A DNA stretch of 64,000 nt from Blattamonas nauphoetae (taxonomy: Eukaryota > Preaxostyla > Oxymonadida), in the NCBI GenBank assembly GCA_033064195.1, contig JARBJD010000193.1, positions 1-64,000 on the forward strand, given 5' to 3'. Shown piece by piece: positions 32,364-44,122 of this stretch. The notes beneath the pieces were generated by a model. The model ran no database searches. It had not been told where the DNA came from and worked only from the letters and a program-made list of their open reading frames with translations. The translations under genes were made by a program, and so were the position numbers. The first letter of the stretch is position 1. Each line of letters opens with the position of its first letter.

Positions 32364-32659
32364 ATTCCAAGCCAAAAATCATCAGTGAAGGGGCCTTTGG
32401 CCAAGTTCTGAAAGTGAAACATGAGCGGAGTGGAGTTGAATATGCGGTGAAGGTGCTGCCGATGCTGAAAGAGGGAGACAAGGAACGGGTGAGTCGTGAA
32501 GTTGAGATGTTGACTCGTTATGCTCATGCTCGGATTGTCCATCTTCATGAATCGATTGACATGGGCCGACACCAAGCGATTGTTATGGAGCTTGGAGCTC
32601 GGAGTTTGAAAGATCTGATATTGGAATATGAAAAAAGAAAGGAATTGATTCCTCTTCTA

Positions 32660-33039
32660 CTGTCACTCCGACTTCCGGTTCTTGGGTCTTGTAACAAGGA
32701 ATAAAGGGTGCGATCAGACAATACATTCATTTAACTCCATTTCAGTTTTTCTCCACTTCACAAAACTGCAGTTCAGAACTTCTCAAATTGAATCAATGAT
32801 TTAGTGATCGGTGTTCAGCTATAGTTGGTGAGAACTGTGCCTTGCGAACCCATAATTCACTCCGATCATCCCCAAATTCAGACCTCACAACAGCTTTCAC
32901 TTCAAATACTGTCCCTTGTTTCTCCTATCTCATTTTCGTAACTTGTTTCCCTTCATCATTAACCTAAATTCGCAAAACACCGACGATCTAACCTTACCTC
33001 AATTTGGCAAGACCCAAGAACCGGAAGCCGGAGTGACAG
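32660..33039. mobile_element. TA-flanked MITE, family 2 (380 bp), at an exon end
   Basis: The ends CTGTCACTCCGACTTCCGGT and its complement form arms of about 35 bp, flanked by TA (32658-32659 and 33040-33041). It lies exactly between the last codon of exon 2 (CTA) and the GTATGT donor at 33042. Removing the element and one TA gives CTTCTA followed directly by GTATGT, the expected uninterrupted exon-intron junction. No coding capacity. Confidence 0.75.
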
Positions 33040-33041
33040 TA

Positions 33042-34052
33042 GTATGTCTCTTCTGATTTTATCATTCTTTGATGTTTGGATGAAATTTGGGCATGGGTTC
33101 GGCACGTATGGCAAAGTTCGGAATGTATGTCTTTTTTGTTTTTCAAGCTGCGTAGAAGAGTCCAAAATGCCAAAATTCCACTTTAGAGTGAACAGGGCCC
33201 CGATGCATTAGATGATGGAATTTCAACATCCATTGATTTGTATTCAGAGAAAGAAAGTACAAACCAGGCTGATCCAAGTTTGTCATTTTTTTTGAATATA
33301 TGATTCGATGTTGACACCCAACGTCAAGTTATCACATCTAAATGATCCATAAAAGAAGAATCTGGATGAAATGAATGGATATCGTGATGGGGAAGAAAAA
33401 ATTGTGACAATTGTGCGGAGAGTGATGATCTGACTTTTCTGTCTCATTTCAGCTCCTATTCATCCAATATTTCTGAAACACCATTAAAATAGATTTTTGA
33501 GGGCGATACAATATGATAAAACGTGATGTGCAACCTACTCGAGAAAGAATCCCATTCCTTTTTTCTTTTTAAGAATCTGCCATCGTTACTTCATAAATCT
33601 CAAATTTCTACCGAATTAACCACTCATTGATCTCTTATTAATCAGATTTTCATAATTTGAACAACAAAGATGACCACAAACAAAAAGGAGGGGAATCTTC
33701 AAAGTCAATGATGTGGCCCAGATCGGGGTTTCCACTCACTTTGAACACCTTTAACATGGTCATTCTGTACCAATCCGTTCGATTAGTTCACATTCACATC
33801 ACATTCATTGATTTATCTCTCCTTTTTTGAGAAAAGTGTGATTAAATCAACGGATCAATGGGAAAAAACGAAAAAAGTCGACTTGACACTCTTCCCGACA
33901 CTTGGTCAGTCGTTGGACACTCGTGCCATACATACCGAACCTTGCCATACATACCGAACTTATGCCATACAAACCGAACTTTACCATACATACCGAACCC
34001 ATGCCGAAATTTGCTTATTCTCTTTGTTTTGTTATTGTGGTTGTGTTTTCAG
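33042..34052 (+). other. Long intron 2 with internal inverted arms and short tandem repeats
   Basis: This is the only long intron of the gene (1,011 bp; GTATGT ... TTTTCAG). It contains inverted arms of about 48 bp at 33083-33128 and 33965-34013. It also has four copies of a 17-19-bp unit CCATACATACCGAAC at about 33927-34001. These suggest a foldback insertion that lengthened a once short intron. Confidence 0.55.
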
Positions 34053-37000
34053 TTGACCGTGATGATTCTGATAGACATTTGCGAGGGACTTTTGTGGATG
34101 CACACTCACTCGTCGGGATCGACGGCTCATGGAGATCTGAAGCCGGAGAATGTTCTTCTTCGCCCAAACTGTCGAGCCTTTCTGTGTTTGTTTCATTTTC
34201 TTTCTTTTCAAATGTGATGTTTCTGTGTTCAGGTGATCTTGGTGGTTCGGCTCCACTGGCCCAACAGACTTCGACGATTGGAGAACTGGGAACATTCGAG
34301 TACAACTCACCTGAGCGATTGATGGACAGCAAGGGGATGGCGACGCCGGCCAGTGATGTTTGGTCGCTTGGAGTTCTCGCGTATCCCAACCACCATTCCT
34401 CCATGCATCAGGGAAGTTCTTCTGAAAATGTTAGAACCCGTCTGTTCTCCAGTTTCTTCACAAATCCATCTCTCATCTTCTGTTCTTCTGGTCTGATTCT
34501 CTCAGAATGTGGCGCTTCGAGCATCAACGAGGGCTCTTTTGGAAGGAGGTCTTTTGGACGGAATGCTTGGCACCGAAACAAGTCTGTCGAAGATGAAGAA
34601 CATTCAACTTGCGACTCAAGTGAATGAGCTCAAAGAATCGATGAGTGACGCGAAAGTGAAAGAGAAGATGATGGAATTGTCGATGGAGAAGCACAAACTG
34701 GAGGAAGAGACGAAAAAACTGGAACACCAGCTTCGATCGGTTCAGAAGTCGTTGCAGCGGACTCGTGAACGAAATTCTGAATTGGAGAAGAAAGAGGACC
34801 TTATCCGTTGTCAACATCTCCTCGCCAATCAAACCCCACCAATCTCGATCGACCCAAAAATCGATGTTCTCTCCACGACGCGTCAAATATCTCATCTCAT
34901 CTTTCACCATGATGCTTTTACTGTCAAAACTACAAGACGCAAAATCACTCGAACAGTCAATCAGTGGAAGCAAGTCTGGTGCACAACGCTTCTCAAAGAA
35001 CCAATCTCGGAAGGAGTGGTGTCTGTTGCCATCAGGATTAAGTCCATGCCTAACAAATACGGTTTCTCTCTCTTTCTGGCAAGTTTTCCGATTCAGATGA
35101 AGAACTAATGTTCGGACTCGTCGATGTTCTGGCAAGGAGGTGTTATTCCGATGTTAAGCTTGGAGACACAGTTTCAAGTGTGTTCACATTCATCAGGTCT
35201 CATTTCTTCACATCTCTACAGATTCCATCGCCATCTCTCCTTTGAAAGGAACACTCAACATGGCACTTCCATCCGTTAAACAATGTGAGGAGAAAAGAAG
35301 TTTCATCACTGATCAGATGAAAGAAGGGGACCGAATCGTGTTGGAGGTGGACATGGACGCGAGGCCACGAACAGCTGTGTTCATCATCAACGGAAATGTG
35401 CCTCTCACGTTTGTGTCTGGTCTGCCTCCCTCGATCCGAATTGGAGTGTGTCGTTCGTCGTCCTCATTCTCGCTTGTTTTCAGTTCTCGATGAAGAACGA
35501 GGGAGTTTCAGTTCGATTTGAAGGAATCTCTCGTCTAAAGAGAGCCACACCGCTTCGACGAGTGAATGAGATCAAGTGGAATCCCGAAGAGTTGAGGGAC
35601 AGCGAGGACATGTACATGAATGGAATGCGATCGAGTGTTCTGACAGTACAGACACAGATGCCACCGCTCGTGTTCGCAGATCCTTCCCACTTCCGAGTGG
35701 AGAACAACATCGTCACTACAACTGTTCTAGCCACGAAAGACAATAACGATGAATTATCATTCACTGAGGCTCCATTCTTGCTTGGAGAACCGATTTCAGA
35801 AGGAATTGTGGCGATCTCGTTTACCGTTCTCGTCAACGAGAGTTTCAGTTCTTCCTCCTTCAACTTGATCGATGAAATGGCACCGATTCCCGAAATTTGG
35901 GAGGCACTTGGAAAGATCCACAAAAAAAGTATGTCTCACTTCTCTCTTGTATTGATTTCTGTCCTCTCACTTTGGTCACTCATACATCCTCTCATCTTTC
36001 TCACAATCTCAGAATCATTCGATCTTTGGGCGGATAAGTTGCTGGATTTCTCGACACCAATTAGCGAAGATGGAAGCGTCAGTTTGGCATCCTGTTTAGG
36101 AATCGGTGATCGTATCGTTGTTGATCTCAGCTATCAATATAGGAGTGTCAGTTCGGTTTGACAGAATCACCAATCTGAACAGAGCGAGTCCAATCATAGA
36201 TCGGACGAATGTGATTGATTGGTCAACTGTCAACCCTCTCAAAGCGACTGAATCGGAAGAAGATGTGACAAGTTTGGAACAAACAAAAAGACATCTCCCA
36301 ACGATGAAGCTGCCGGAACTGCTCTCCACTCACAAGTCACACTTCGCCATTCAAAACAACGTGCTGACTCGGACAGAGAAGGGGACAGACGAGAATGAAA
36401 TAAACAAATATAGCACTGTTCTCATTTCGGAACCAATCACGAAGGGTGTCGTTTCTGTCACTTTCGTTATATTGACGCTTGCGGAGTTACTTAGTTTGCT
36501 TCTTCTCTCTCATCATTTGGTTCAGAGCAGAAGGGATTCATCTATTTTGGTTGTCTCGATTCTTCTGCCACAATGCCTCAACTTGAGTATGTTTTGGGGG
36601 ATAATGTCAAGCGTTTGCTGTTCAATTCATGATCTCTAGATCCTCTCTTTCTCAATCGTCAGATTCTGTCTCTCTCTCGACAACTGGTGACATGCATCTT
36701 CGCAATCGGACCCAACTGGAAGAAAAATGTTCAGTTTCTCTCTCAATGAACACTCGCGTTGTGATGGAAGTGAACATGAACTCGACTCCACGCACTGTCC
36801 AATTCTTCGTCAACGGGAAGGCTGGAAAATGTTTTGTAAGTGGGATTCCAGCATCAGTGAGAATTGGGGTCTGTCATCTCGTTTCTCTGATTCTCACACA
36901 TTCAGTTCTCTGCGAGTATGATGGGAACCTCACTCCAAATCACAAACATTGTCCACTCCACCCAATCCACTCCTCTCGCAGACGGAATGAAAGAAATCAG

Positions 37001-37581
37001 ATGGACTGACACCGAACAGTCGCTCAAAGAACGAAACGAAAACCAGTCCAAACCGTTTTGGAGAGAAGCGGAAGGTTGGATGCCCGCTCTCCTCTGCCGA
37101 AATCCGGAGCACTTCAAGATTGAGGGAAATGTGATCACTCGCACTGCTTACGACTTCGCTGGACTCAACTCACCATTAAGCACAATATTGTTGGATGTAG
37201 ATGTTCTCAAGACAGTCGAAATTCTGTGCGTCACCATTCTGGCACTTCCTCAGACTGAACGTGTGCTGCTCTTTTTCTAACTTCCTTCAGATTCGTGTGG
37301 AGTTATCATGTTTGGCTGCCTGTCTGATGAACCACTCGCTCCCAAAATCCCCGACGGACTTGGAAGCTTCGGTCTACAGAATCTCTTCTCGAAGATCACA
37401 CGTAATTCTGACGCTTGTAACATTCCTCGAGCTTCAGACGCGTTTCCACTCTGTTCGCTTGACGGGAGGGTTCACCTCCAAGGGTGGGACACTTCTTATT
37501 CAGTGTTCAGTCACTCTCCACTCAAAGTTGGTGACGAAGTATTGTTTCAAGTGGACAGAAGGAAATTCCCTCGCGTTTATA

Positions 37582-38218
37582 GTGGTGTTAGAAAACCGCA
37601 AACCGTCAGAAAACCGCAACCAGCGTGATAAAACCGCCACTTCATTCATGCATTATTCTGTTTTTCTCATGGTCTCTACAGAAGGAATGAATAAGTTTTC
37701 TGGAAAAAATGAAGAGGTAAAACACATCTGTGAAATGCGACATTGACATCAATGGGTCATGATTCAAACCAAAATTGGTGTTTCTAAGCCCATGACTCAA
37801 TTCATGTCATTCAACCACAAAGCTCGTCTCGATTCTCAAATATACCTGTTTTTCAACTCCACCCGACCATTGGTAGTGAGATGATCAGCGATTCAAGGGA
37901 GAATTACCAAGTGTCAACAATGAAGTATGTCTCTTTCTTAAAATCATACCTGAGATAATCTAATAGATGCAACATTCGGAGGAGGAGATAATATCGGGAC
38001 TCATACAGATATTGACTTCAACTCAGAGTCTCGTGAAAGATCAGTTTAAATTGAGTCACTTCACGATTGTTTGTGATTGATTTTTTCAAAAAGGTGAGAA
38101 AATTGGAGATTAGTGTGTAGAAATGGATAAAGAGCTTTATTATGATGAAGATCGTCCGGTTGCGGCTTTTCCAACACCCGTTGCGGGTTTCTGAACACGG
38201 GCGGTTTTCTAACACTAC
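37582..38218. mobile_element. TA-flanked MITE, family 3 (637 bp), in a SPRY exon
   Basis: The left end is GTGGTGTTAGAAAACCGC and the right end GCGGTTTTCTAACACTAC, with TA on both sides (37580-37581, 38219-38220). The host exon reads RRKFPRVY on the left and YRYYVNRRAG on the right. Removing the element and one TA restores the frame exactly. The first bases resemble those of the 44.1-kb MITE (GTGGTGT). Arms extend about 60 bp; the interior is non-coding. Confidence 0.8.
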
Positions 38219-39396
38219 TATTATCGATACTATGTGAACAGGAGGGCAGGACGGAACCACTTTACTTATTTTTTCGATTCAAATATGAAGATCGGAGTCT
38301 GGTTCTTCTGATTCTTACGTCCTCACTTTCAATGTTTTCTCACTCAGTTCTCTCTTGCTGGACCAGGGACTTCGATCAGACTTGATGGCGTCCAAGAACT
38401 CGATGAACCAATGGACGCTTCCATTGCCCAACGGATCCTGTCGACACCACAACCACCCCCGCCGAGGGATGACTCCGTCAACGCAACGTCAGCAAAGGCT
38501 GAGCCACCATCGCAAGATGATGTGGATCCCATCATTGGCCAGTCGCTCAAAGAACGGGGTCCAAAACCGTACAAACCGATTCGGAGAGAAGCAGATGGAT
38601 CGCTTCCCGCCCTCCTCTTCCGAAATCCGGAGCACTTCAAGATTGAGGGAACCGTGATTCCTCGTACAGCGCTTGACTTCGATGGAGAGCATACGCCGTT
38701 CAGCACAGTGATGTTGGATAGAGTTCTTGGACAGACCACGATGAGATTTGTTGTCATCACCATCCTTGCCCTTCCTCAAACTGAAAGTGTACTGCTTGTT
38801 TTCTTATTTCCTTTAGGTACGTTTGGAATTATCATGTTTGGCTGTCTGGATAACGAACGACCTATTCCCAAAAGCCCGAAAGGACTCGGGTGTAGGAAGA
38901 GAAGTCTGGAGTTGATTCTTTCGACGATCTCACATCTTTCCTTCCATTGTGTCTTCTCTCTCTCCCTCTATTCAGCTTCGTTTGCCCTCTGTTCGCTTGA
39001 TGGAATGGGGTTGACTGTAATCAATCCGGCAAAGTATCTATAATCAATCCATTTCGATCAATCCCATCGATTCGATGTTTTCTACTTCCTTGACTATTCA
39101 CATATCACCCATTCATTTTCAGGCATATTGTGTTTCACAAGTAAGGAAATGATTATTAAAATCGATCTAGTTCTATTATAGACATGGGACATAATTCTTT
39201 TTCGGGATCACTCTTCAGTGATCTCCGATTAATGGCCATCTCATTCCGAGATGAAGAAATATTGAGTATAATATCCGTGAATTGTTGTAATATCAAGCAA
39301 TAATGACGCAATTATGAATGAAAACTGTTGTTTAATTGATAGAATCGATCAACCCCTTGTTACTCCTAAAAATTGTTAGCAACATATCAAGCTTGA

Positions 39397-40575
39397 ATGT
39401 CAGACGCGAATCAGGGTAAGATAGATGCGGTACAGGCCTCTTTGGAGACGATAAGACCGCACATAAACGATCTGTTCAACCTTCGACAGGAATTCACCAA
39501 TGCGCTTTCAGCACTCCACGACGGGGATCAGGAGACGCTTCAGCGCTATGGTACGTTTATTGTGCCTCCAGGGGCAGAATTGGCCTTAGGACCATTTTTT
39601 CATATTGCCCGGTTAATGTCCGCCGCTGTTGACAAGATTGTTGGGGCAGACTCTCAAGAATGGCTCCGACTCGCTCCGCATGAGAGCACTTGGCTCACAG
39701 CCCAGGGGCAACAAACAGCAGCGCCTTATATTCCGTCGTTTTCTCGATCGGTGTCACCAGGGCCGGAGTCGGGCCGACGAATCACCCCCGCGCCGTACCA
39801 AAACTTGCGGCACCACCAACGAATCAGGTGGGCTGATCCTCCGGCATTTGAGGGGGGAACAACGGAAGAACACGCAAGGGACCTTGAGGAGCGCAGAGAT
39901 AGAGATGGTTCTGACACAGAGGATTATGAAGAATATGCAATTCAGGGACTGAATGAGATGGTCAGAAGACTACCAACCTTTACATGGAACCCAGAGGATG
40001 AAGATGAAATAAAAGAACGGATGGCGGTCATCGGGGAGTCATACTCGATGTATCCCGACGCAGTCAAGGAAAACATGAGCCGGAGACCAAACCCGCTTAA
40101 CAATACGCTGAAGGGCATCGAAAGGGAGGCTTTCCACCTCGTAAAATTAGGTACTGGATCCTTATTACAACACACGGACAATATGGAGAAGACACGCATC
40201 GTCGAATTGATGACCCTTAAAGCAGGCGAGATTGTGAAGCGTACGTACGATGCTCGCTTGGCTCACGTCATGAAATTAGATGTCGCACCGATGCAAGATA
40301 GTGCCCGGCAGGAATCGATGATGTTACAGCAGGAATACATTGACCAGTTAAAAATGAAAACTCGGAAGAGGTTGGATGAGAGGAAAGAGGACTGGCAACG
40401 ACGACAACGCTTTTTTCGCGAGGGCCCCGCACAGGGGCGGTACAATCAATCCAGAGGACAACAACAATCTCAGAATGCATTCCAACAACGAAACGAACCA
40501 CGCCCCGACGGTTCGAGAATGTCATCACGGAGACAACCATCCCCAGGCCAACGGAAGTTGTCGAAGAAGCAATAG
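39397..40575 (+). CDS. Gag-like protein of the DIRS-like element
   Basis: This is a 392-codon frame starting MSDANQGKIDAVQASLETIR. The N-terminal two thirds are helical with an acidic middle (RDRDGSDTEDYEEYA). The C-terminus is a basic, Arg/Gln-rich tail (RRQPSPGQRKLSKKQ) suited to nucleic-acid binding. No zinc knuckle is visible. Its place as first gene downstream of the left terminal repeat matches DIRS ORF1. Confidence 0.7.
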   Translation: MSDANQGKIDAVQASLETIRPHINDLFNLRQEFTNALSALHDGDQETLQRYGTFIVPPGAELALGPFFHIARLMSAAVDKIVGADSQEWLRLAPHESTWLTAQGQQTAAPYIPSFSRSVSPGPESGRRITPAPYQNLRHHQRIRWADPPAFEGGTTEEHARDLEERRDRDGSDTEDYEEYAIQGLNEMVRRLPTFTWNPEDEDEIKERMAVIGESYSMYPDAVKENMSRRPNPLNNTLKGIEREAFHLVKLGTGSLLQHTDNMEKTRIVELMTLKAGEIVKRTYDARLAHVMKLDVAPMQDSARQESMMLQQEYIDQLKMKTRKRLDERKEDWQRRQRFFREGPAQGRYNQSRGQQQSQNAFQQRNEPRPDGSRMSSRRQPSPGQRKLSKKQ

Positions 40576-40607
40576 ATCAGGAAGGAAAGGAAGATTCACC
40601 CCATCTC

Positions 40608-42500
40608 ATGGGTGGGAGAACAAAGTTCTTCGCAGAGGCGTGGAGGGAGTACAATCTGGAAAAATTGATCAAAGAAGGCGTGGAAGTCGAATGGTCCGAG
40701 AGTGGCCCACCGACAAACGCGGGGTACCCCGTAGAAATTCACCAGGGAGTCAGGGAGACCCAGGCTCTTCAGCGCCTGCTCACAGAGGAGTTAAGTCAAC
40801 TGGTCATTCGCAAGGCAGAAGATGGAGAGGTAAAAGCATACAGTGCAACATTCGTGATCCCCAAGAGGGACGGGGATTGGAGGAGGATCCTCGATTGCAG
40901 AGGGATAAACGATCACGTCGTCAAACATCATTTCAAGATGGAGGGAGCCACAACGGTGGCAAGGACGATGACCAGGGGAATATGGTTTTGCACTCTAGAT
41001 CTCACGCACGCATATTTACACGTTTCTCTTCACAAGGAGAGTATCCCGTACTTCGGCTTCAGGGTCGACGGGATAGATTACGTTCAAACAACTCTCTGCT
41101 TCGGTTTAACATCGGCACCGAGGACGTTTACGAAAATAATGCGCCCAATCATCGCGAAGTTCCGCCCACTCTTCCCAATTGTGGCTTACCTCGACGATTT
41201 CATAATCTTCGGCAGCTCAAGAGATTCTGCAGCAAGGAATGCAAGAGCAGTAGCAGCGGAACTTCGTCGGTTGGGTTTCACGATCAACGCGGCGAAGTCA
41301 AGGATGGAGCCAACACAAGTGGGACAATATCTAGGCTTCGAGTGGAATGCGATAGAAATGACAGTCGCCGTGGAAGAAGCGAAACGAAGGAAGATTGCAC
41401 AGACGGTCAGGGAGAGAATTCAACAACACAAGAAAGGAGTCAGGACGAGGGCTCACACGATGGCATCTCTTGTGGGCAAACTTCAAGCGCTCGCATTTGC
41501 AGACGACCGCGCGCATTTCAATACTCGCGAGATGGTCGCATGGAAAGAGACACTAGTCACGAGGGGTGGTTACGGAGAGATGGACCTGATGTCAGAAGTT
41601 GTGTTCGAAGAGCTCGCATGGTGGGATTCACACCTCATGAAGCAAATGTCAAGATCAATCAGACCATTCTGTCACACCGTCTCCATGACGACCGACGCCA
41701 GCGAGTGGGGCGTCGGCGTTGTGTGGAAGAGAGGAAAGGTTGTCAGACACTGGCAAGATCACTTCGTCGACGGGAAAGACTACACAAGCAACCATCGCGA
41801 AGCCCAAGCCGTACTGATGGGTCTGACGGAAGGGATTGCGGCAAATCAGATAATCCCAGGCGACGATATACTGGTGATATCAGACAACACTACAGTAGTG
41901 TCAAATATCAATCGCAAGAGCACATGTCTCTCGCTACTAGCAATCTTCAGAGCCCTCTTCCACGAGGCACACCGTTGTCAATGCCGCCTCTGGGCCGAGC
42001 ACATTGCCGGCGAAAACAATTCAGTTGCGGATCGTCTCTCAAGAATGAGAGATTCATCAGACTTCACTCTCAAAACGGAGGTCTTCACCCAACTAATCAA
42101 CAGTTTACACATCAGACCAACCATAGACGCGTTTGCATCTGTAAGCAACAGGAAGGTGACTCGCTACTGGAGTCTGATGAGGGAGGAAGAGTCCCAGGGC
42201 ACAAATGCCCTCTTACAGGATTGGACGGCGGAAGATTGTGTTTACGCCTTCCCACCAATACCACTCGTTCAGCGCGTGATCAACAAACTTTATCACGCCC
42301 GTCCGATGACAGTCCTCATCATTCCAGACTGGTCGACAGTCCCGGGACTGGATCAATTACTCCAGATGTCAACAACATCAATCTGTCTGGGCAGGACGGA
42401 TCAAATCACCCAGATGGGACCAGGGATGATCGCTTCGAAGGGCAGCCGACCCCCAGGTCTCCTTCGAGCATTCTTGCTGGGGAGATCTGGGAGGGCCTAG
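40608..42500 (+). CDS. Reverse transcriptase / RNase H of the DIRS-like element
   Basis: A 630-codon frame. RT motifs include FVIPKRDGDWRRILDCRGIN, CTLDLTHAYLHV, FGLTSAPRTFTKIM and the active-site box VAYLDDFIIFG. The RNase H part follows with MTTDASEWGVGVVW, NHREAQAVLMGL and VISDNTTVVSNI. This protein copies element RNA into DNA and removes the RNA strand. The combination of this RT lineage with a downstream recombinase and inverted repeats defines a DIRS element. Confidence 0.8.
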   Translation: MGGRTKFFAEAWREYNLEKLIKEGVEVEWSESGPPTNAGYPVEIHQGVRETQALQRLLTEELSQLVIRKAEDGEVKAYSATFVIPKRDGDWRRILDCRGINDHVVKHHFKMEGATTVARTMTRGIWFCTLDLTHAYLHVSLHKESIPYFGFRVDGIDYVQTTLCFGLTSAPRTFTKIMRPIIAKFRPLFPIVAYLDDFIIFGSSRDSAARNARAVAAELRRLGFTINAAKSRMEPTQVGQYLGFEWNAIEMTVAVEEAKRRKIAQTVRERIQQHKKGVRTRAHTMASLVGKLQALAFADDRAHFNTREMVAWKETLVTRGGYGEMDLMSEVVFEELAWWDSHLMKQMSRSIRPFCHTVSMTTDASEWGVGVVWKRGKVVRHWQDHFVDGKDYTSNHREAQAVLMGLTEGIAANQIIPGDDILVISDNTTVVSNINRKSTCLSLLAIFRALFHEAHRCQCRLWAEHIAGENNSVADRLSRMRDSSDFTLKTEVFTQLINSLHIRPTIDAFASVSNRKVTRYWSLMREEESQGTNALLQDWTAEDCVYAFPPIPLVQRVINKLYHARPMTVLIIPDWSTVPGLDQLLQMSTTSICLGRTDQITQMGPGMIASKGSRPPGLLRAFLLGRSGRA

Positions 42501-43563
42501 CCGAGGAAATTGGAATCAGCAAAGACACAATGATCTGGATTCTTGCTGGAATCAGCGATGCGACGGAACGTCAATACGCGGGAGCGATCAGGAAATGGAT
42601 TATTGATTCTGACAAGACCGGTCGAGACTGGAGAGACACTAATGAAGTCACCGTTGTGAATTATCTGTCAGAGCAAATTGCATCGACAAAGAATAAGAAG
42701 AAAAGACCACCACATGTAGATCGCAGCGCGCTGTCAACGTTATCACAGCTACTTGGAAAGGGGCAGGTTGGAGCGTCCATGATCGTCTCCGCTGCAATGA
42801 AGGGGATGAAGAAGGTCTACCCCCAGCAAGCACGATATTCGGATACGTGGGATGCTGCGAAGATGGAGGTCGAATTGGATAGAATGTGGTTGAACAGGAA
42901 GGACATCTCTGACGAGGAGGTTCAGACTGCTATGACTATCATTCTGGTTCTGCATCATGCGATCAGATTTACAGAGGCAGCGAGGATCAGACGGGAATCG
43001 ATCACCATCTCTGACGAAACAACCGTCTCATTTCTAACCAAGTTGAAAACAGGGGACGAACCGGAAAAGGTAACTCTCAGACAGGATGGTCTCAGTGAAG
43101 GGAATCGTCTCTCTAATTGGCTTGGCGAGTTGGACAGGAGGCAGACCACCGCTCCCAATTGCCAGCTTCTCTGCTCATCAGACGGAGAAGAGAGAAGCGG
43201 GGAGACTTAGCAAGGATGGCCGGCGTGATCATGAGGAGAGCTGGTATTGATACAGACCAGTATAAGCCGTATACGCTCAAACATGCAGGAATTTCGAAAC
43301 GGATTGACAGAGGATGGGGCGAAGACGACGTAGCAAGGGCAGCGCGGCTCAGCACAACATCTGGAGTCATGAGGAAACACTATGTGAAACAAATCCAATC
43401 TCCCAACGCACTCAATATTTCTTCATCTCGGAATGAGATGGCCATTAATCGGAGATCACTGAAGAGTGATCACGATAATGGCATTGAAAGAAGAGATGAA
43501 GAAATATTAGTCTCACCACCCACCACAGGAACCAAAAAGAAAGGCAGAAGAAGACAAACATAA
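42480..43563 (+). CDS. Tyrosine recombinase part of the DIRS-like element
   Basis: The region has an N-terminal SAM-like helical part (SDATERQYAGAIRKWIIDS, STLSQLLGKGQVGASM). A first catalytic-arginine block follows (HHAIRFTEAARIRRES), then the C-terminal block TLKHAGISKRIDRGW ... MRKHY with His/Arg and a Tyr at the expected spacing. Such recombinases insert the circular DNA intermediate, leaving no target duplication. The frame overlaps the preceding polyprotein and its end overlaps the internal complementary region, both normal for DIRS. Confidence 0.75.
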
Positions 43564-43732
43564 TCACTTCATCTCTTCTTTCAACTCCCAACGGAGTAAC
43601 AAGGGGTTGATCGATTCTATCAATTAAACAACAGTTTTCATTCATCATTGCGTCATTATTGCTTGATATTACAACAATTCACGGATATTATACTCAATAT
43701 TTCTTCATCTCTTCTTTCAATGCCATTATCGT

Positions 43733-44120
43733 GACATAATTCCGTCTTTGAGCGATCTATAGCAAGTACGGTCTAATATTTGTGAATATTATTCGTGAAC
43801 TGGTATGTTCACGCCACAAAAGTCAATAGAAAGGTAAAATTGTCTTGAAGTGGAGAAAGGAAAATCAAGGTATGATCTTCCCACAACCAATGTGAAAAGG
43901 TCTCCGTTCTCCGAGAAAACTCATATCCCAATCCTTCTCACCTGCCACGTCTCAGATGACATGACGAAAACTTAATACCAAGAGTCCAAAAATATTGATA
44001 AACTCGATAATGGATGTGATCAAACAGCCTAAATACCCTCTTGCCCGCTCAAAAATCCCCGATCAAGGATCCTGACTTCGAGGTTTGCCAACTCGCGGAC
44101 AATGACCTGATGTTCGCTGA
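43733..44120. other. Interior of the MULE-like element, no gene seen
   Basis: AT-rich sequence between the DIRS-like element and the MITE, with no supported ORF. Confidence 0.5.
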
Positions 44121-44122
44121 TA

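Larger units (their letters stand above)
39206..43732 (+). mobile_element. DIRS-like tyrosine-recombinase retroelement, looks whole
   Basis: Inverted terminal repeats of about 118 bp lie at 39249-39366 and 43593-43711, beyond which are unequal unique edges (39206-39248, 43712-43732). An internal complementary region at 43412-43509 carries complements of both edges joined head to tail, the junction at 43471/43472, the hallmark DIRS arrangement for circular replication. Parts in order are Gag-like (39397-40575), RT/RNase H (40608-42500) and tyrosine recombinase (about 42.5-43.56 kb), in overlapping frames as is usual for the family. Near-identical repeats and long frames suggest a young element with few or no breaks. 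It is nested in the MULE-like transposon. GACATAATTC occurs close to both sides (39188-39197, 43733-43742). Confidence 0.85.
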
